Numbered from the stretch's first letter, positions 1 to 9,395 are shown. The stretch: 64,000 nucleotides of DNA from Plantibacter flavus (GCF_002024505.1 NZ_CP019402.1:4030001-4094000), one strand, 5' to 3'. Notes: generated by a model from the sequence alone, not told the origin. Made by a program: numbers and translations.

Positions 1-847
1 GCCGGGAGTCGCCCTGAGCTCCGCCGAACTCGCCGACGCGGGCCTGCCGGCCGACAGCTCGGACGCCCTGCTCCGGAGCGAGGCACTCGGCACGATCGAA
101 GACGTGCGCCTCGTCTCCGACGTCACGACCGCCTCGGGCGCCCACGAGGTGACCTTCTCGTACCGACTCGCGGGTCAGCCGCACCGCACGGCGTTCTCGA
201 TCACGAGCGGCGAGCGCACCTTCGGGCTGTTCCCGTCGTGGCGCTTCGAGACGAGCCCGTTGAGCGTCGTCCAGCTGACCGTCGCACACACGACCGGGTT
301 CCGGGCGAACGGCTTCGAGCTCGACACCCGCCGCGTCGCGGAGGGGAACGAGGGGGCCTTCACCTCCACCATCCCGCTCCTCACCTTCACGCCGGGCAGT
401 GTCGACTTCGACGTCGACACCACCTACCTGGCGGCTTCGGTGGAGACGGCGACGACGACCGAGGTCGCGAGCGTCGTCGACGCCGAGGTGACCGCGAGTG
501 CCACCCCGGACTTCGTCGGAGAGGTCCAGACGCAGATCGACGGTTACCTCGACAACTGCGCCACTCAACAGGTCCTCCAGCCCACCGGGTGCCCGTTCGG
601 CATGGTGATCCGCGATCGCGTGGACGACCTACCGGTGTGGTCCATCGCGGCCTACCCCGTGGTGGCGGTCCAGCCGGGCGACACCGGTTGGCAGATGCCG
701 GCGACGGCCGGAGCCGCGCACCTCGTCGTCGACGTGAAGTCGCTGTTCGACGGCACGGTCTCGACCCTCGACGAGGACGTCCCGTTCACGTTGTCGGCGT
801 TCGTGACGATCCGCGACGACGGCTCCCTCTACATCGACCTCCGCTGA
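1..847 (+). CDS. C-terminal part of an unidentified, probably envelope-associated protein (cut by left edge)
   Basis: The reading frame is open from base 2 and stops with TGA at 845-847, so the start lies outside the window. I do not recognise a named family. The visible ~280 residues are rich in Thr, Ser, Val and Asp and read like extracellular beta-sandwich domains. One segment (GLFPSWRFETSPLSVVQLTV) is followed by repeats of Thr/Val-rich strands. There are two cysteines, in NCATQQ and TGCPFG, that could form a disulfide. No membrane helix is visible in this part; an anchor, if any, is upstream of the window. The gene converges on the CopD/CtaG gene, with a long inverted repeat between them. 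An in-frame ATG at 104 exists, but the frame upstream is equally protein-like. Confidence 0.7.
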   Translation, partial: PGVALSSAELADAGLPADSSDALLRSEALGTIEDVRLVSDVTTASGAHEVTFSYRLAGQPHRTAFSITSGERTFGLFPSWRFETSPLSVVQLTVAHTTGFRANGFELDTRRVAEGNEGAFTSTIPLLTFTPGSVDFDVDTTYLAASVETATTTEVASVVDAEVTASATPDFVGEVQTQIDGYLDNCATQQVLQPTGCPFGMVIRDRVDDLPVWSIAAYPVVAVQPGDTGWQMPATAGAAHLVVDVKSLFDGTVSTLDEDVPFTLSAFVTIRDDGSLYIDLR

Positions 848-917
848 AGCCCGCGAACTGTCACTCCAGCACAGTCCGACACCCCTCACACTGTTCCGGA
901 GTGACAGTTCGCGGGCT
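848..917. terminator. Perfect 20-bp inverted repeat between convergent genes, probable bidirectional terminator
   Basis: The arms 848-867 and 898-917 are exact reverse complements, separated by 30 bases. The left arm starts directly after the TGA of the first gene and the right arm overlaps the TAG of the minus-strand gene (916-918). There is no U-tract. The location fits a bidirectional terminator or mRNA 3-prime-end stabiliser. Confidence 0.55.
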
Positions 918-2910
918 AGGAGCGGGTGTCGTTGGCCGCCATGCGCGCGAGACGCTCGTTGTACTCGTTGAGCTCCGCGTCGTTCGTGCGGTCCGCGTTG
1001 CGATCGAGTCGCTTCTGGTCCTTCGCGTCGCTCTTGCTCCACGAGATCGCGACGGCGACGGCGAGCGCCAGGGTCGGGATCTCGCCCACGCTCCAGGCGA
1101 TCCCGCCGCCCGTCTGCTGGTCGAGGAGCGGCACCTGCCCCCAGGTGCGTCCCATCGCCCCGAACCAGTCGGCGAGGAACAGCCCGGTCGAGGAGATGAT
1201 CGCCAGCCCGAAGAACGCGTGGAACGCCATCGTCGCGAAGAGCAGCAGCAGCCGCATGGGGTACGGCAGGCGGTACGGGACCGGGTCGATGCCGATGAGC
1301 GACTGCACGAAGAGGTAGCCGGTGATGAGGAAGTGCACGACCATCCACTCGTGACCGATGTGATCCTCCATCGACCAACGGAACAACGGCGTGTAGTAGA
1401 AGACCCAGAGTGATCCGGCGAAGAGCACCGCGGTGACGATCGGGTTCGAGATGATCCCCGCGAACTTCGAGTGCACGGCCAGGAGTACCCACTCCCGGCC
1501 CCCTCGGGATTCGTCGGAGCGCTTCCGCACCGCCCGCGCGAGCAGCGTGACCGGTGCTCCGGGGACGAGGAGCACGGGGACGAGCATGGTGAGGCCCATG
1601 TGCCCGAGCATGTGCACGCTGAAGAGGTATGGCTGGTAGACGTTGATGCCGCCGCAGGTGAGGTAGAAGAGCACGAGCAGCCCGAGGACCCAGCTGACGG
1701 TGCGCAGGATCGGCCAGGAGTCGCCGCGGCGGTGCAGGCGGACGACGCCCGCGATGTAGAAGAAGATGCCGAAGGCGCAGGCCAGCAGCCACAGGAGGTC
1801 GATGTTCCACTCGGTGAAGTACCGAGCGAAGGTCAGTTCCGGCGGCAGTTCCTCCCCGGTGAGCAGCACCGCTGGTGTCGGCGCGGTCGGCACGGTCTGG
1901 TCGACCGGCGGGGCGGTCTTCGCGAGGGCCGCGGCGGCACCGGAGGCGATGCCCATGAACCCGAGCTCGAGGGCGACCAGCCACCAGAAGGTGCCGGTGC
2001 GGCCCGCGGGGCTGTCCGCGCGCGCAGCGGCGGAGCGCTCGATGCGGCCGATGAGCACCCGACGCTGCAGCGCGCCGAACAGGCCGAGCGCAAGCAGCGC
2101 GAAGACCTTGACGAGGACGAGGATGCCGTACGGGGTGCCCAGGCGGTCGAGCGAGCCGATGCGCAGCTCAGCACTCACGTATCCGGAGACCGCCACGACG
2201 ACGAAGGACACGAGTGCCACGGTCGAGTACCGCATGAGCACGGGGGCGAGCCGGCCGTCTTCGAGGGTCTTGCGGATGAAGACGAGCGTGAGCAGACCGC
2301 CGAGCCAGATGGCGGCGAACACCAGGTGCAGGCCGAGTGCGGTGACGGCGGCGTTGTGCCCGCTCGCCTCGGCGGAGTGACCCTGCTGGGCCATCGGCAG
2401 CAGCGACACGAGGGACAGCCCGAAGACGAACACGAGCACCGTGTGGTTGCGGACGGCGAAGCAGAGCACCGTGACGGCCGCGGCGATGAGGGTCGTCTGC
2501 AGCCAGGCCTGACCCGACTCGATCCCGGTGAAGAAGAGGCTGAGCTTCGCACCGAACGCGTCGTCGAAGGTGAGCGGCACCTGCGTGACGTTCAGGAAGG
2601 TGAAGAAGCCCGTCACGCCGGACGCGACGGTGAAGACCGCGGCGCCGGCTGCGGCGACATCGAGCGCCGCGCCGTACTCGCGCCGGTCCGGGCTGAGCGC
2701 CCAGCAGGCCATGAGCAACGCGCCGATGGTGACGGCGGCGCTCAGGTTGACGAGCAGTTGTGCGATCGGGAGCCCCCACCGCACCACGGCGCCGGGATCG
2801 CCCAGGAGTTGCGCATCCGCTCCACCGCCGAAGGCCAGACCCGCGAGGAGGGTCGCCACAGCCACGAGGAGCAGGAGGGCAGGACCCGCGAGGCGGACGA
2901 CACGATTCAC
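916..2910 (-). CDS. Bifunctional copper resistance CopD / cytochrome c oxidase assembly (CtaG-like) membrane protein
   Basis: A 664-residue polytopic membrane protein. The N-terminal half has closely spaced hydrophobic helices with the CopD-type pattern (GHNAAVTALGLHLVFAAIWLGG around residues 180-210). The C-terminal half, from about residue 350, matches the caa3_CtaG family with His-rich helix ends (SVHMLGHMGLTMLVPVLLVPGAP, then EWMVVHF). The fusion is known in actinobacteria. It is thought to deliver copper across the membrane for the binuclear CuB centre of cytochrome oxidase. The ATG at 2910 follows no strong ribosome site. The C-terminus is hydrophilic and highly charged (DAKDQKRLDRNADRTND). 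The family assignment is confident; the copper role is known for the family and not shown here. Confidence 0.85.
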   Translation of the reverse strand: MNRVVRLAGPALLLLVAVATLLAGLAFGGGADAQLLGDPGAVVRWGLPIAQLLVNLSAAVTIGALLMACWALSPDRREYGAALDVAAAGAAVFTVASGVTGFFTFLNVTQVPLTFDDAFGAKLSLFFTGIESGQAWLQTTLIAAAVTVLCFAVRNHTVLVFVFGLSLVSLLPMAQQGHSAEASGHNAAVTALGLHLVFAAIWLGGLLTLVFIRKTLEDGRLAPVLMRYSTVALVSFVVVAVSGYVSAELRIGSLDRLGTPYGILVLVKVFALLALGLFGALQRRVLIGRIERSAAARADSPAGRTGTFWWLVALELGFMGIASGAAAALAKTAPPVDQTVPTAPTPAVLLTGEELPPELTFARYFTEWNIDLLWLLACAFGIFFYIAGVVRLHRRGDSWPILRTVSWVLGLLVLFYLTCGGINVYQPYLFSVHMLGHMGLTMLVPVLLVPGAPVTLLARAVRKRSDESRGGREWVLLAVHSKFAGIISNPIVTAVLFAGSLWVFYYTPLFRWSMEDHIGHEWMVVHFLITGYLFVQSLIGIDPVPYRLPYPMRLLLLFATMAFHAFFGLAIISSTGLFLADWFGAMGRTWGQVPLLDQQTGGGIAWSVGEIPTLALAVAVAISWSKSDAKDQKRLDRNADRTNDAELNEYNERLARMAANDTRS

Positions 2911-2969
2911 GCTGCAAGCCTACGCGGCGCTGCTGGGAACCCCGACCGCAGCGGGATCAGCCGGCGCTC

Positions 2970-3035
2970 GGTCCCTGAACCGAACCACCGGTCCCTGAGC
3001 CGAACCACCGGTCCCTGAGCCTGTCGAAGGGCGCC
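2970..3035 (+). repeat. Three tandem units of a GGTCCCTGAGCC-type intergenic repeat
   Basis: Units start at 2970, 2990 and 3010 with a 20-base period. Each begins GGTCCCTGA(A/G)CC. The first two end CGAACCACC and the last ends TGTCGAAGGGCGCC. A related element in reverse orientation lies at 23143-23190. The repeat occupies most of the gap between the copD/ctaG start and the sbcC stop. Confidence 0.75.
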
Positions 3036-3037
3036 GC

Positions 3038-6000
3038 TCACGCCCGGACGAGCAGCGTCGAGGAGCCGTCTTCGAGCCGCCGCACCTCGATGCGTTCGCC
3101 GATGCGCTGCTTCATCTCCTCGACGTGGCTGACGACGCCGACGACGCGCCCGCCGGCCGAGAGCCGACCGAGCTCGGCCATCACGGTGTCGAGCGTCTCG
3201 GGGTCGAGACTGCCGAATCCTTCGTCGACGAAGAGCGTGCCGAGCTCGACACCGCCGGCCTCGCCCGTCACGACGTCCGCCAGCCCGAGTGCGAGGCAGA
3301 GCGAGGCGTAGAACGTCTCACCACCGGACAGCGACTTCGGATCGCGACGCCGGTCGGTCCGGTGATCGTGGACCGTGAGCGACAACCCGACGCGCTGGCT
3401 GCGGGAGGGTCCTTCCTTGACGTCGCTGCGGACGAGCTCGTAGCGCCCGCCGGACATCGACTCCAGGCGCGCGTTCGCCGCCGCCACGACATCCTCGAAG
3501 CGGCGCAGGAGGACGTAGGTGCCGAGGGTGACCTTCGTGCTGTTCTCGCTACCGGTGGCCGACACCACGTCGGCGAGCCGGACGACGGCCGCGGCCTCGC
3601 GGACCGCGTCGGCGTTCTCGTCGGCCGCCTCGGCGAGTGCCGTGCAGGCGGCAGCCGCGTTGGCCGCTCGTCGCGCGGAGACGGCGGCCGCTGCCGTCGC
3701 GGTGCCTGCCGCCGCCTCGGCGTCGGCCAGTCGTCGGGCCGTCGCTTCGACGTCGGGGGCGGCGGTACCGGCGACACCGGCGAGAGCCGGGCTCGCGAGT
3801 GCTTCCGCGTTCGCGGTCGTGTGACGCAGGTGGTCGGCCACCCGCGCCTCGGCGCTCGCCCGTTCAACCCCGTTCATGGCTGCGGCTTCCGCGGCCGCGC
3901 GGTCGGCGAACCCGGCCCGCTCGAGTGCCGCCTCCAGCTCGACCGCGCGCTCGGCGTCACGCAGGCGCCGGTCCGCGACGGTCGCTCGTGCCGCCGCGAG
4001 CAGCGAGAGCGAGGAGAGCTCGGACTCCAGCATCGCGTCGAGCTCGGCGAGTGAAGCCGCTCGGCCGGCGAGGACACCGGCCACCTCGGCGCGGGCCTGC
4101 TCGTGGGCGCGCTGCGCGGCGGCGAGCCGTTCGGTCAGTGTCGCCCGAGTGGCGGTGCGTTCCGACACCGCGACCACGCCGGCCAGGTGCTCGTCCGCGA
4201 GGCGCCCGGCCTCCGCGACCTCGGCGTCCGCTTGCTCGGCGATGACCACGGCCTCCGCGTGCCGCGCCTCGGCGTCCGCAGCGGCCGCCTCGACGGCCGC
4301 CCGCTCCACGATCGGGTCGAAGCCGGCCGTCGCCGTCGTCGAAGCGTCGGTGGAGCCGGCCGCGGTCACGTCGCTCGGGTCGTCGGCCAGCGCGATGAAC
4401 TGCTCGACGAGGCGTCGGCGCTCCGCCTGGGCGATGTCCCTGGTGCTCTGCGCCGACTGCATCGTCGCCTCGGCATCGGCCCGAGCGACGGACGCCGCTT
4501 CGACCGCGTCCGCATCGGGGTGGTCTCCGTCGAGCACCGCGGGCGCCGGGTGGCTCAGCGAGCCGCAGACGCTGCAGGGCTCGCCGTCCTGCAAGCCGAT
4601 GGCGAGTTCACCCGCCATACCCTCGATCCTCCGGAGGCGCAGCGACGTCTCGACGTCGATCGCCGCCTTCGCGGCCGTGGCGGCCTCGGTGACCTCGTCG
4701 GCGAGACCCGCGAGGCGTTCGTCGGCCGCGTCCACCCGATCCAGCACCGCACGGCGTTCAGCCGCGCGCTCGACGGCCCGAGCGGCCCTGGCCGACTCGG
4801 TGGCCGCATGCGAGGCGCGCTCCGGTGCCGAGCCGAGCGCTGTCCGGCGGGCGTCCCGTCGCGTCTGTTCCGCTGCAAGCTCGGCGAGCCGTGCCTCGAC
4901 GGTCGCGAGCTCCTCGGCGAGTGCTGCGAGCGCGCGTTCGCGATCGGTGTCGGCGGCTTCGAGGGCGAGCACGGCCGCCATCGACGCCCGCTCGACGGTG
5001 AGGGATTGGCGGCGCGCGGTGACGGACGCGTCGTCGAGTGCAACGATCGCCTCGTCGGCCTGCTCCTCCATCGCGGCGAGCGACGCGACGGCGTCCTCGA
5101 GCGCCACCGATGCCGTGGCCGCTCCGGCGAGCGCGGACGCCACGGTGTCCGCCCGAGCCGCTGCCGCGATCCGTTCGGAGAGCCGCGCGACCGGTTCGTC
5201 GTCCACCGAGAGCAGCTCGCGCTCGGTCAGCAGCTCCGCGCGACGTTCGATGGACGCGAGCAGCGTCTGGGCCGCGGCGTGTTCGGCGCGAGCGCGTTCC
5301 AGGGCGACCCGAGCAGTGCCAGCGGTCGAGGCGTCGGCGGCGGCGTGGCGCTCGAAGACGGCGACGATACGCGTGGCGTCACCGACGAGGTCTTCGGAAT
5401 CGGGTTCGAGCGGGACCGCGAGGGTCGCGACGTCAGGGTCTGGGTCGGGCTCCGCAGTCGCGGTGTCGCCTGGCTCGGCATCGACTCTCGAGGGAGCGTC
5501 CATCCCGGCCGGGGTGTCCGCTCCCCTGCCCGTGACGGGTTTCCGTGCGTCGTCGAGTTCGGCCGCTCCCGTGAACCGGGCTATCGCGCGGCCCAGCGCT
5601 TCTCGTGCGCCTTCGATGTCGCGTTGGGCCTGCCGTCGCTGCTCGACGAGGTGCTTGGCGACCCGCTCGTAGTGCTCCGTCCCGAACAGGGACCGGAGGA
5701 GTTCGCTGCGCTCCTCACCGCCGGCGGCGAGGAACTTCGCGAACTCGCCCTGCGGGAGGACGATCGTCTGGACGAACTGCTCCCGGGTGAGACCGACGAT
5801 CCGGCTGATCTCGGGACCGATCTCCTGCGCGCGGGTCGACAGGGTCTCTCCGGCCAGTGCGTCGGGATCGGTCAGGCGGACGAGGGTGGCGCTCGCCTGC
5901 TGCGGTGTGAAGCCGGCACCGCGCTGCTTCGGCCGCTGGTAGGCCGGCGTCCGCCGCACCCGGTACACGCCGGATCCGGTCTCGAACACGAGTTCCACGA

Positions 6001-6232
6001 ACGGTTCGGTCCCGGGCTGCGCATGGTGGGAGTGGAGGCGGTCCTTGCTGGCCCCGGTACCGGCGAGTTCGCCGTACAGCCCGAACACGATGGCGTCGAT
6101 GATCGTGGATTTGCCGGCGCCGGTCGGTCCCTCCAGGAGGAACAGACCAGCCCGCCCGAGTTCGACGAAGTCGATGGTGTGCTCGCCGGCGTACGGCCCG
6201 ATGGCCTGCAGCGTCAGTCGGTGCAGTCGCAT
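3038..6232 (-). CDS. sbcC: Exonuclease subunit SbcC (Rad50-like ATPase)
   Basis: A 1064-residue SMC/Rad50-type protein that, with SbcD, opens DNA hairpins and processes DNA ends. Walker A is at residues 35-42 (GPTGAGKS). Long Ala/Glu/Arg-rich coiled coils follow on both sides of a zinc hook CSVC near residue 553. The ABC signature LSGGETF is near residue 967 and Walker B (TLFVDEGFGSLD) near residue 1000. Length is typical for the family. One Ala/Asp/Pro-rich insert near residues 235-275 is probably a variable part of the coiled coil. The ATG shares one base with the sbcD stop (TGATG at 6234-6230), indicating translational coupling. It is downstream of sbcD in a two-gene operon. Confidence 0.95.
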   Translation of the reverse strand: MRLHRLTLQAIGPYAGEHTIDFVELGRAGLFLLEGPTGAGKSTIIDAIVFGLYGELAGTGASKDRLHSHHAQPGTEPFVELVFETGSGVYRVRRTPAYQRPKQRGAGFTPQQASATLVRLTDPDALAGETLSTRAQEIGPEISRIVGLTREQFVQTIVLPQGEFAKFLAAGGEERSELLRSLFGTEHYERVAKHLVEQRRQAQRDIEGAREALGRAIARFTGAAELDDARKPVTGRGADTPAGMDAPSRVDAEPGDTATAEPDPDPDVATLAVPLEPDSEDLVGDATRIVAVFERHAAADASTAGTARVALERARAEHAAAQTLLASIERRAELLTERELLSVDDEPVARLSERIAAAARADTVASALAGAATASVALEDAVASLAAMEEQADEAIVALDDASVTARRQSLTVERASMAAVLALEAADTDRERALAALAEELATVEARLAELAAEQTRRDARRTALGSAPERASHAATESARAARAVERAAERRAVLDRVDAADERLAGLADEVTEAATAAKAAIDVETSLRLRRIEGMAGELAIGLQDGEPCSVCGSLSHPAPAVLDGDHPDADAVEAASVARADAEATMQSAQSTRDIAQAERRRLVEQFIALADDPSDVTAAGSTDASTTATAGFDPIVERAAVEAAAADAEARHAEAVVIAEQADAEVAEAGRLADEHLAGVVAVSERTATRATLTERLAAAQRAHEQARAEVAGVLAGRAASLAELDAMLESELSSLSLLAAARATVADRRLRDAERAVELEAALERAGFADRAAAEAAAMNGVERASAEARVADHLRHTTANAEALASPALAGVAGTAAPDVEATARRLADAEAAAGTATAAAAVSARRAANAAAACTALAEAADENADAVREAAAVVRLADVVSATGSENSTKVTLGTYVLLRRFEDVVAAANARLESMSGGRYELVRSDVKEGPSRSQRVGLSLTVHDHRTDRRRDPKSLSGGETFYASLCLALGLADVVTGEAGGVELGTLFVDEGFGSLDPETLDTVMAELGRLSAGGRVVGVVSHVEEMKQRIGERIEVRRLEDGSSTLLVRA

Positions 6233-7401
6233 CAGGCGCTCACCTCCGCGGCGAGTGCCGCCTCGTTCGCCGCCGCGATGAGCTCACGCTCGCGAGTGGT
6301 CGCCGGTGCACCCGTCGCGTACTCGATGAACTCCGCGGTGACCTCGACCGGATCGGAGACCGCCGTGACGGCTGCGGCGCGCGCTTCCTCGGAGCGGTTC
6401 GCCGGCGCGTGCGACCAGACGAGCAGGTGCGGGAAGCGTCGGGTCAGCGTCGCGTACAGCTCCGGTGGCCGGACGTCGTCGGTGACCGTGGCGCGCACCC
6501 AGGCGTCGACGGCGTCGTCTCCCGCAGGGCCCTGCAGCTCCGCGAGGGTTCCGATGACGTCGACGAGCCGACGCGGCACCGGCGCCGGCAGCAGCTCCAG
6601 GTGCACGGAGCCGTCGGCGGCGAGGTCGACCAGCACGCTCGACTTCACCTGGTTGCGTTCGGAGAAGGAGTAGGCGAGCGGCGACCCGGAGTACCGCATG
6701 CGGTCGACGCCCGTCGCGGCCCCGACGCGCTGCGCACCGTGGAGGTGGCCGAGCGCGACGTAGTCGAAGTCGTCGAACAGCTGGGCGGGCACCGCATCGA
6801 CCCCGCCGATCCGGATGTCGCGTTCGCTGTCGCTCGCGAGACCACCGATGACGAAGGCGTGCGCGGCCACGACCGATCGGACCGCTCCGTGCTCGCGGCG
6901 CTGCGCGAGATCGGCTCGGACGCTCGCGAGGGCTGCACCCATGACGGCGGCGTGCGACCGCGCGAGCGGCTGGTCGTCCGGGGAGAGCACCCCTCGTGCG
7001 GTGTCGGGGTCGAGGTAGGGCAGCGGGTAGAAGGCGACGGGCCCGTGTTCGTCGTCCACCAGGACCGGTTCGCCGATCCGCGCGAGGTCAGCTCTGATGT
7101 CGATCCCGTCGCGCAGCATGGCGGCGCCGAAACCGAGCCGGATGGCCGAATCGTGGTTGCCCGGTGCGAGGATGACCCGGGTGCGGCCCGCCAGCCGCCC
7201 GAGCGACTCCGACAGCAGCGTCACCGCCTCGACCGGCGGGATGGCACGGTCGTAGATGTCGCCGGCGACGAGGAGGACGTCGACCTCCTGGTCCACGACC
7301 GTCTGCTCGAGGTGCGCGAGGAAGTCGCGTTGGAAGGGGAGCAGGTCGACCCCGTGCAGCGAACGGCCGAGGTGCCAGTCCGAAGTGTGGAGGATCCGCA
7401 T
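6232..7401 (-). CDS. sbcD: Exonuclease subunit SbcD (Mre11-like phosphoesterase)
   Basis: A 389-residue metallophosphoesterase, the nuclease partner of SbcC. The Mre11 motifs appear in order: SDWHLGR (residues 7-13), GDIYDRA, GNHDSA, AHAF and GHLHG. The start was placed at the ATG at 7401 because the protein then begins MRILHTSDWHLGRS, the usual SbcD start. An in-frame ATG 21 codons upstream would add unconserved residues. The stop overlaps the sbcC start by one base. A strong hairpin (7476-7509) lies just upstream and separates the pair from the HU gene. Confidence 0.95.
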   Translation of the reverse strand: MRILHTSDWHLGRSLHGVDLLPFQRDFLAHLEQTVVDQEVDVLLVAGDIYDRAIPPVEAVTLLSESLGRLAGRTRVILAPGNHDSAIRLGFGAAMLRDGIDIRADLARIGEPVLVDDEHGPVAFYPLPYLDPDTARGVLSPDDQPLARSHAAVMGAALASVRADLAQRREHGAVRSVVAAHAFVIGGLASDSERDIRIGGVDAVPAQLFDDFDYVALGHLHGAQRVGAATGVDRMRYSGSPLAYSFSERNQVKSSVLVDLAADGSVHLELLPAPVPRRLVDVIGTLAELQGPAGDDAVDAWVRATVTDDVRPPELYATLTRRFPHLLVWSHAPANRSEEARAAAVTAVSDPVEVTAEFIEYATGAPATTRERELIAAANEAALAAEVSA

Positions 7402-7475
7402 GACAGCAATGCTAGGCCGAGCCGCCGACACCTCGCCCTGCTCCGGGCGGCACCCGGGCGGCACCTGGACGAACG

Positions 7476-7509
7476 ACAGCAGGGCGTCGCTCTCGCGACG
7501 CCCTGCTGT
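7476..7509 (-). terminator. Terminator hairpin downstream of the HU gene
   Basis: A perfect 15-bp stem (arms 7476-7490 and 7495-7509) with a TCTC loop lies between the HU stop (7573) and the sbcD start (7401). No clear U-tract follows, as is common in high-GC actinobacteria. Confidence 0.7.
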
Positions 7510-7572
7510 GTGGTCTGGACCGGCGGAGTGTCTCCGCGGTCCGAGTCCGTGCGGGCTCGCGCCCGCGACGAC

Positions 7573-7854
7573 TTACTTGACGGAAGCCTTGAGCTTCGAG
7601 CCGGCGGTCACCTTGACGCGCTTGCCGGCCGGGATCTGGATCTCGGCGCCGGTCTGCGGGTTGCGGCCCGTGCGAGCGGCGGTGTCGGTCTGCTCGAAGG
7701 CGATCCAACCCGGGATCGAGACCTTGCCGCCCGTGGCGACGGTCTCAGCGACGGTGGTGAACAGCGCGTCGACAACGCTGCCGACGGTCGCCTGGCTCTG
7801 GCCGGTCGATGCGGCGATGGCGGCGACGAGTTCGGTCTTGTTCAAATTTGCCAT
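7573..7854 (-). CDS. hup: HU family DNA-binding protein
   Basis: A 93-residue nucleoid protein with the full HU fold: N-terminal helices (MANLNKTELVAAIAASTGQS), a central GKVSIPGWIAFEQ strand, and the DNA-contacting arm with RTGRNPQTGAEIQIPAGKRV. It would dimerise and bend DNA without sequence specificity. It is the short form, without the Lys/Ala-rich C-terminal tail found in mycobacterial HupB. The ribosome site GAGGAGG precedes ATG by about 8 bases. It is monocistronic, bounded by hairpins at 7476-7509 and 7965-7986. Confidence 0.96.
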   Translation of the reverse strand: MANLNKTELVAAIAASTGQSQATVGSVVDALFTTVAETVATGGKVSIPGWIAFEQTDTAARTGRNPQTGAEIQIPAGKRVKVTAGSKLKASVK

Positions 7855-7964
7855 TGTGAGGGTCCTCCTCGGACGTTGCTGCAACGTACAGCTGATGTGT
7901 TGGTAGCGAAGGTGTCGCTGATACGGCACCAACTGGTCGGTGTGACCGCCTCGAATGTAGCAGC

Positions 7965-7986
7965 AATCCGCGAGATTTCGCGGATT
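7965..7986 (-). terminator. Hairpin between the MFS gene and the HU gene
   Basis: Nine-base perfect arms at 7965-7973 and 7978-7986 lie downstream of the minus-strand MFS stop (8058) and upstream of the HU start. It probably terminates the exporter transcript. Confidence 0.5.
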
Positions 7987-8057
7987 TCTCCGCTCTACGC
8001 GGACAATCGGGCCTGCGTGTCGGTCGTTTCCCAGCTGGGAGCCGTCGGTGCGAGCGC

Positions 8058-9395
8058 TCAGCGGACCCCGATGACGCTGTGCCCGGCCGCCCGCGACAGC
8101 AACCACGCCTCGATCGTCGGGAAGAGGGTCAGGACGGCGATCGCGAGGAACGCGAACTGATACGGCAGCAGCTGGCCGCCACCGACCCCGTCCTCGAGGG
8201 AGAATCCGGTCGTCAGCAGGATCGCCCCGACAGCGACACCGAAGCCGCTCGCGACCTGCTGCAGGGTCGAGTTGAGCGTGTTCGCCCGAGACATCGCAGT
8301 GGGTTCGACGTCGGCGAACGTGATGGTGTTGTACGCCGTGAAGCCGATCGACCGGGCGACCCCGCTGACGAAGAGCAGCATCGCCGTCAGCACGATCGAC
8401 GTGTCGGCGGTGAGGAACGCCATCCCGGCCATGCACAGGACCCCGATCAGGTTCGACGACACGAGCACCAGACGGAATCCGAACCGCCGCAGCATCCAGG
8501 TCGTCGCCGGTTTGATCGCGAGGTTGCCGGCGAAGAGGAAGAGCACCATCGATCCCGCCTGCACCGGTGTCCAGCCGAACGCGTCCTGGAACAGCAGCGG
8601 CAGGAGGAAGGGGACGGCGCTGATCGTGAGTCGGTAGACACTGCCGCCAACGTTGGCCAGACGGAAGGTCTCGATCCGCAGCGAGCGGAGATCGACGAAC
8701 GGGTGCGGCGCACGGAACAGGTGTCGGATCGCGAGGGCGAGCAGGACGACACCTGCCACGAGCGACCCGATGAACCACCGGGCGTCGAACCCGGCTCCGG
8801 ACACCAGGGACGCCGCCACCAGGAGCGACGCCAGCCCGACACAGGCGAGGGACAGGCCGAGCCAGTCGAGCGGCGGCACCTCGTCGGCGGCGAAGTCGGG
8901 GACGATGCGGAGCGCCACGACGAAGGCGACGACACCGATCGGCACGTTGATGAGGAAGATCCAGTGCCAGGAGGCGTACTGGGTGATCACCCCACCGAGG
9001 AACGGCGCGATGATCGGGGCGGCGAGGGCGGGCCACGTCAGGAGGGCGATGGCCTGGATCAACCGCTCCTTGGGCGTCACCCGGAGCACGGCCAGCCGGC
9101 CGACCGGCACCATCAACGCCCCGCCGACGCCCTGGAGCACCCGGAAGCCGACGAGCATCGGCAGGCTCGAGCTCAAGGCACACAGCACGGAGGCGATCGT
9201 GAACACCGCGATCGCCAGCGCGAAGATGCGCTTGGCACCGAACCGGTCCGTCAGCCAACCGCTGACGGGGATGAGGACGGCCACCGTGAGCAGGAATGCG
9301 GTGACGGCGAGCCCGACGGCCGTTGACGAGGTCCCGAGGTCGCGCGCGATGCTCGGTGCGGCTGTGGTGAGGATCGTCCCGTCGAGGTTCTCCAT
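8058..9395 (-). CDS. MFS transporter, DHA2 (EmrB/QacA-like) drug exporter family
   Basis: A polytopic proton-driven exporter of at least 445 residues. The MFS loop motif GWLTDRFGAKR is near residue 70, and the antiporter-type helix 1 motif LDGTILTTAAPSIA is at the visible start. About 12-14 hydrophobic helices follow. The first ATG (9395) falls inside helix 1, so the true start is almost certainly upstream. The frame stays open there without ATG, GTG or TTG. A CTG at 9449 sits 5 bases after a perfect AGGAGG (9455-9460) and would add 18 residues (LDVRTQRAIALLVAGCFF), completing helix 1. I infer a CTG start or a sequence error. The substrate is unknown. Confidence 0.85.
   Translation of the reverse strand: MENLDGTILTTAAPSIARDLGTSSTAVGLAVTAFLLTVAVLIPVSGWLTDRFGAKRIFALAIAVFTIASVLCALSSSLPMLVGFRVLQGVGGALMVPVGRLAVLRVTPKERLIQAIALLTWPALAAPIIAPFLGGVITQYASWHWIFLINVPIGVVAFVVALRIVPDFAADEVPPLDWLGLSLACVGLASLLVAASLVSGAGFDARWFIGSLVAGVVLLALAIRHLFRAPHPFVDLRSLRIETFRLANVGGSVYRLTISAVPFLLPLLFQDAFGWTPVQAGSMVLFLFAGNLAIKPATTWMLRRFGFRLVLVSSNLIGVLCMAGMAFLTADTSIVLTAMLLFVSGVARSIGFTAYNTITFADVEPTAMSRANTLNSTLQQVASGFGVAVGAILLTTGFSLEDGVGGGQLLPYQFAFLAIAVLTLFPTIEAWLLSRAAGHSVIGVR

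Noticed and set aside
238..1413. Long plus-strand open frame across the convergent junction
   Set aside because: Arg/Pro/His-rich shadow of two real genes in other frames; crosses the palindrome and has no domain pattern.
4103..6673. 856-codon plus-strand frame antisense to sbcC
   Set aside because: Typical high-GC antisense frame; the minus strand encodes a full SbcC with all motifs.
7855..9258. N-terminal extension of the HU reading frame to 9258
   Set aside because: Upstream part is the out-of-frame shadow of the MFS gene; HU starts at 7854 with a perfect ribosome site.
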